NCBI RefSeq assembly: GCF_003369915.1 | Contig: NC_046676.1 | Coordinates: 6,820,001 to 6,884,000 of the forward strand | Reading direction: 5' to 3' | Length of the DNA: 64,000 nucleotides | From: Drosophila miranda | Taxonomy: Eukaryota; Arthropoda; Insecta; Diptera; Drosophilidae | Part shown: piece by piece, positions 60,201 to 64,000 of the stretch | Layout of the letters: each line of letters starts with the position of its first letter | Numbering within the stretch: the stretch's first letter is position 1 | The notes under the pieces: generated by a model | Database searches by the model: none | What the model was told of the DNA's origin: nothing | What the model saw: only the letters and a program-made list of their open reading frames with translations | Program-made: the position numbers and the translations under genes

Positions 60201-61150
60201 CAAATGTCTAAAGCCACTAAATATGAACGCAGTTCCTATGGCCCGTCCTCCTGCTCTGCTCTGCTCTGCTCCTCTTCTCACGCACTTGAGTGGGTGAAGC
60301 ACCTTTTAGACAGCGCTATGGCACTTCATTTTGCGCACTTTTTAGCAGTCGCAAAGCCCGGCCAAAGTCAAGCCAAACCCGGCCAAAACCAACTTAACCC
60401 AAGCCAGACCAGACCAGACCAAAGACCAAGCCCGACCAAGATGCTGGCGCGTCAGTCAAAGTGCAAGTGGCACTTGTTGCCACTCCAAGCGTGCGGGCAC
60501 GGAAAACGGAAGTTGACGCAGAGCAGCGCAGAACTAGCGTTCGTGGCCCTGCCACAAGCCCGTCCCCACTTTATAGAAATTGTTTGAGCCTTTCATTCCC
60601 CCTCCTTCTCACTGAAGAGCCAAACCCTAATTGCATCTGTGTACGAATTTTTGGCTAGAACACAGTAATGGCCAAGAGAGTTGCATGTAGGTTTTCCCTA
60701 GGTAAATTTGGAGTTGGCAAAACAAACATCTCATGTGTCCTAATCTGCCCCTTCTGCCTCTGCTCAAAGGATTTTTCGGAGAAAAACAACAAATGGGCAA
60801 CGGGCAACAAATGAAAAGCCAGAGCGATATCCGAGGCACTTGAATGAAGTCTGGCTTTACTATACAAATTAAAAGTTGGGGCCCAAAGAAGCAATAAATC
60901 GTACTCGATGTTATAACTTATAACCATGGAGGCCATGGAGGGATATAGGCCCTCATATGCCTACTCATTCGTTCTGCATTCTATTTTGGTATGTGTCTGT
61001 GTGCGTGTCGTTCTCAGGGGAAATTTATGCAAATAAAATAAGGAAATAAAATTTACAATTTCAAGTGAACAACATTTTTTGGCATGCATTCAGTCAGCCT
61101 CTCATTCATCCATTCATTTATTCGTTCAGTTGATTTGGCTACGTACGGGT

Positions 61151-61175
61151 GAACACTGTACAGTGTATAGTGTTC
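61151..61175. repeat. inverted repeat with 12-bp palindrome
   Basis: GAACACT...AGTGTTC arms enclose a spacer, and a perfect palindrome CACTGTACAGTG lies at 61154-61165. A further CAGTGTACAGTG-like copy follows to 61186. It could form a small hairpin; its role is unknown. Confidence 0.6.
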
Positions 61176-61990
61176 AGTGTACAGTGCCTTCTCCGCACTC
61201 CTTTGAGAATTACTCGTATTTGAAGCGAGCGAGGCAATCCTATGCCAAGGCCGACGAGAACTTGCCTCCCACGGCTGCTTGTCAATAGCATTAAAATTCT
61301 TGAGAAATGAGGATGGAAACTATACGAGAACAAATGTGTAGTGGGCCCGGCCCGTCTAGACTGTGACCTTTACACTCCAGAACAATAGTTATGCAATCGG
61401 TTGGATGGCCCTTAAGAACAAAACTTTAATTGCTTCGAGGCATGGAAAAGTTTTTTAATCATGAATTTGCGCATTTCGCAGATGGGCGGCCCGAGTGGGA
61501 GTGGGTATTTTTAGACGCACAACCCACCCCCACATCTATCCACACACATGGCGTTCACTCTACACTCAACTAAACGTACGAGTATGGTTCCTGAGACCTT
61601 GGTATCCATCGAAATGGATTAGAAACAACTTTGTCTGCGCCCGAGAGTATGCAAAATTATTGAAATTGAGCATTCAATTTATTTGCAAATGGCTTGGCCA
61701 TATATATTCATCCGAACGAACAGCTTTTGCCTTGTTTTTCCGTTTTCCGTTTTCAGGATTTTGTTTTTTATGCCACAAACACACGCACACATACACACAC
61801 AAGCGCATGTGGTGGCTGGTGGCTGAAGGGCAGAAGGAGCGCAAAAGTTTAAGGATAACTGAAATGTACGCACGAAGGCGCCAACATCTATTAAGCTCCA
61901 ATGGAGAATATAATACGTTATACATATCCAATATATATACACATATATCAGAGCATAACTTTTACCATCATGAGAGAGCAATTGTGCACG

Positions 61991-62022
61991 TATGTGTGTG
62001 TGTGTGTGCGTGTGTGTGTGTG
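61991..62022. repeat. TG microsatellite
   Basis: A (TG)n run of about 16 units with one cg interruption. Confidence 0.9.
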
Positions 62023-62660
62023 GGCAACACAATCAATAATTATTTCCATATCATTAGATGCCAGATCGGAAAATGAAATGCAAGAGCAAAACAGAAAGTC
62101 GTAGATTGCTATATTGCTATATTGGTTTATGAATCACCCTCCTCACCATCACTCCCCACCCCGACCGTATACATATCCTCTAAATTGGAAAATTTTTGTT
62201 TTCCGTCTTCAGCCAGCTGTTCCTACAAGTTGGCTGAAAACAATCACAGGAATTTGTTTGCCCGAAATTTTCTTCTATTAATTTAGCAAGAAGTGCCAAT
62301 TTTCCAAGGGGAACAAAACTGCGTGGGTCGAGGGCTTACGATGAAGCCGTCTACGATAGCTTCGGAATATTCATAACAATTCAGGGTTTAACTGAATTCC
62401 CCACATGAGGTGCGCGCGCCATTCAAGAGTCTAAAATGTATGAGAACCGACCAAATTAAGTTCATTTCCAATTAAGCCAAATGCAGCAAGAAAAGCGAAA
62501 AGAAAACGTATAAATATAAGCGAAAAGGAGACCCCATAGAAATGGGTTGGTCTCGACCGTAGAATGCTGTATACTGTGTAGCAAATTGAATTCGTGAAAC
62601 GAATCCATCAACACCTTTCCGCGTCCATTTTCACTCTGTTTTTACAACTTCATTAAGGTC

Positions 62661-62683
62661 ACTCTCTCTCTCTCTCTCTCTTT
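62661..62683. repeat. CT microsatellite
   Basis: A (CT)n run of about 10 units followed by ttgatg. It resembles a polypyrimidine tract, but no exon is supported after it. Confidence 0.85.
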
Positions 62684-64000
62684 GATGTATGTTTCAGATC
62701 CACATACTATTTATGTCTTGGCTGATCAAGAGAGCCCATCATACAGTATTAACCTTGGAGTACCCTGTAAGAAGAAACAAAAAAAGGAAACCCAAGCAAA
62801 AGCCATAAAAACAAGTGTGGAAAACACGCGGCAGCTGCCAGCGAGAAAAACAACCTTCGGCAGAGGTGAGAATGTTCGGCGGGGCTGCGTGTGTGCGCTC
62901 TCAAGAGGCGACAAATATGCACAGACACCACTGCCTCACACCGACACGGAGACACACCTGTTCACACATTAAAGCTGATTTGGCAGCTGATTAAAAATGA
63001 ATGGCCAATAGAAGTGGCAACGACAGCAAACACAAGGCAACACATTCATTCAACAGAGAATGACAGAATGGCTTAGAAGGAGATATCATGGCGTATACGT
63101 AATGTCATACATTCTTCATTGCATTGGCTCTGCAAATTGCAATTATACTCACAACAATGGAAACGAACACTAGAAACACTAACAGGGTCACTGGACTATT
63201 CTATAATTAATAAACGAGCTGCTTGTTGCTGTTGCTATGGGTAAAGTGAACTTTGACCCCAATTAATCATGTTTGATTTATGAAGGAGATGCGAGAGCTG
63301 CAGTTGGCGTTGCCTGGCACCCGGCATCCAGTTCCAGTCGCAGTCACAGTCACACAAGAGTCTCCCTTAATTGGGCCAGGCCAGAAGAGCCATTCGTTTG
63401 GCAAGAAAAACAGTCACCACGAGAACGTGGTGGGAAGGTGGCAGGGGAAAGGTGGCAGCGGGCAATTGCACTCTGCTCTTCAGCCCCGATTAAGGTATAT
63501 TGGAGGAAAAATACAAGTATAAGAGGATACAGAGGTAAAGGTAAAAGAATAATTGTATTTATAAATAATTGATGGCAATAAACGAAAGGAAGAGAACCCA
63601 GGCGAGAGAGAGGGGTAGACTGTGCAAGGGAAACCACAAATGAGCGTCATCGAGTGTGTGGATGTAACAATCGTTTCGCATTTGCTTTAGTGGCCCCCAA
63701 ACAAAAGGTGGCCAATTAAGAGACTGAAACAGTGGAGACTCTCCAAGTGGCTCATCTGGATGTGCTTTATACTATGTGCTGGCATATTATTATCCATGAA
63801 GTGGAGGCCTCACTGTGCCGCATTAATGTGACTATACAAACAATGCATTGATTCGCTCATTGCTTTAATTGACAACATCGTTTGCAGCTCGTATACGCAA
63901 TCATTTATGCATGTGCCACTTTGCCCCATTGTAATTACATTGTAAATTTCCCCACAAAGGGGGCACCAGGCAGCAGCAATGACTACAAGGAGGGAACAAA

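Larger units (their letters stand above)
54376..64000. other. right-hand 9.6 kb, no gene supported
   Basis: Open frames here (for example near 54.6, 55.4, 57.7, 58.7, 60.3 and 61.5-62.1 kb) lack domain content, splice structure or promoter support. Several owe their length to CA/TG runs. TACTCGTA-type octamers lie at 55056, 61211 and 61577. A short inverted repeat with a CACTGTACAGTG palindrome lies at 61151-61175. The region may be an intergenic or intronic regulatory domain of a gene beyond the right edge. Confidence 0.5.

Noticed and set aside
61495..62076. 193-codon plus-strand frame
   Set aside because: It has no domain, signal peptide or splice context, and part of it comes from CA and TG microsatellites (Thr-His and Cys-Val runs).

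Overview
The window is insect nuclear DNA, almost certainly Drosophila. It has short GT-AG introns of 54-110 bp, TATA plus initiator promoters ending in TCAGT/TTAGT, abundant CA, GA and TA microsatellites, and proteins of fly-specific families. Microsatellite density and divergence from the melanogaster-type proteins I remember hint at the obscura group, but I cannot prove that. There is no operon, CRISPR, rRNA or tRNA that I can see.

Layout. Positions 1427-3780 (minus) hold a complete six-exon MARCH-type RING-CH membrane ubiquitin ligase. Positions 7408-17777 (plus) hold six 3' coding exons of a two-Ig-domain Dpr cell-surface protein, best guess dpr1. Its first Ig exons are not visible in the window, so the ligase gene probably lies nested, antisense, in a Dpr intron. 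Positions 20189-21385 and 21849-22877 (plus) hold a tandem pair of paralogous secreted proteins with Pro/Tyr-rich tails. From about 22.9 to 42.4 kb I find no convincing gene, only simple repeats, a DINE-1-like scrap and unexplained single-copy DNA. Positions 42503-43929 (plus) hold a two-exon secreted, charged, low-complexity protein.

Positions 45.1-54.3 kb hold a compact cluster of small secreted-protein genes. Six intact genes and one N-terminally truncated copy run on the minus strand, and one Pro/Tyr/Thr-rich gene runs on the plus strand at the right edge. Three or four minus genes form a family that I do not recognise. It has a signal peptide, an IPVW/IPLW-like start, a YYxxYW...YGPYG block, a Ser/Thr mucin region, a C-x-x-[FY]-P-x-L-P-x-C motif and a SLC-x-x-Y-x-RLC...RL[ST]D...GKP-[LM]-LLI module. 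One member carries eight near-identical 102-bp repeats. The remaining 9.7 kb to the right end looks non-coding.

How they work together: the Dpr protein would act in neuronal cell recognition and the MARCH protein in membrane protein turnover. The secreted clusters resemble rapidly evolving extracellular matrix, glue, eggshell or reproductive-tract proteins, but expression and function cannot be read from the sequence. The most novel content is the 45-54 kb mucin-like family with its duplicated promoters, repeat array and broken copy.
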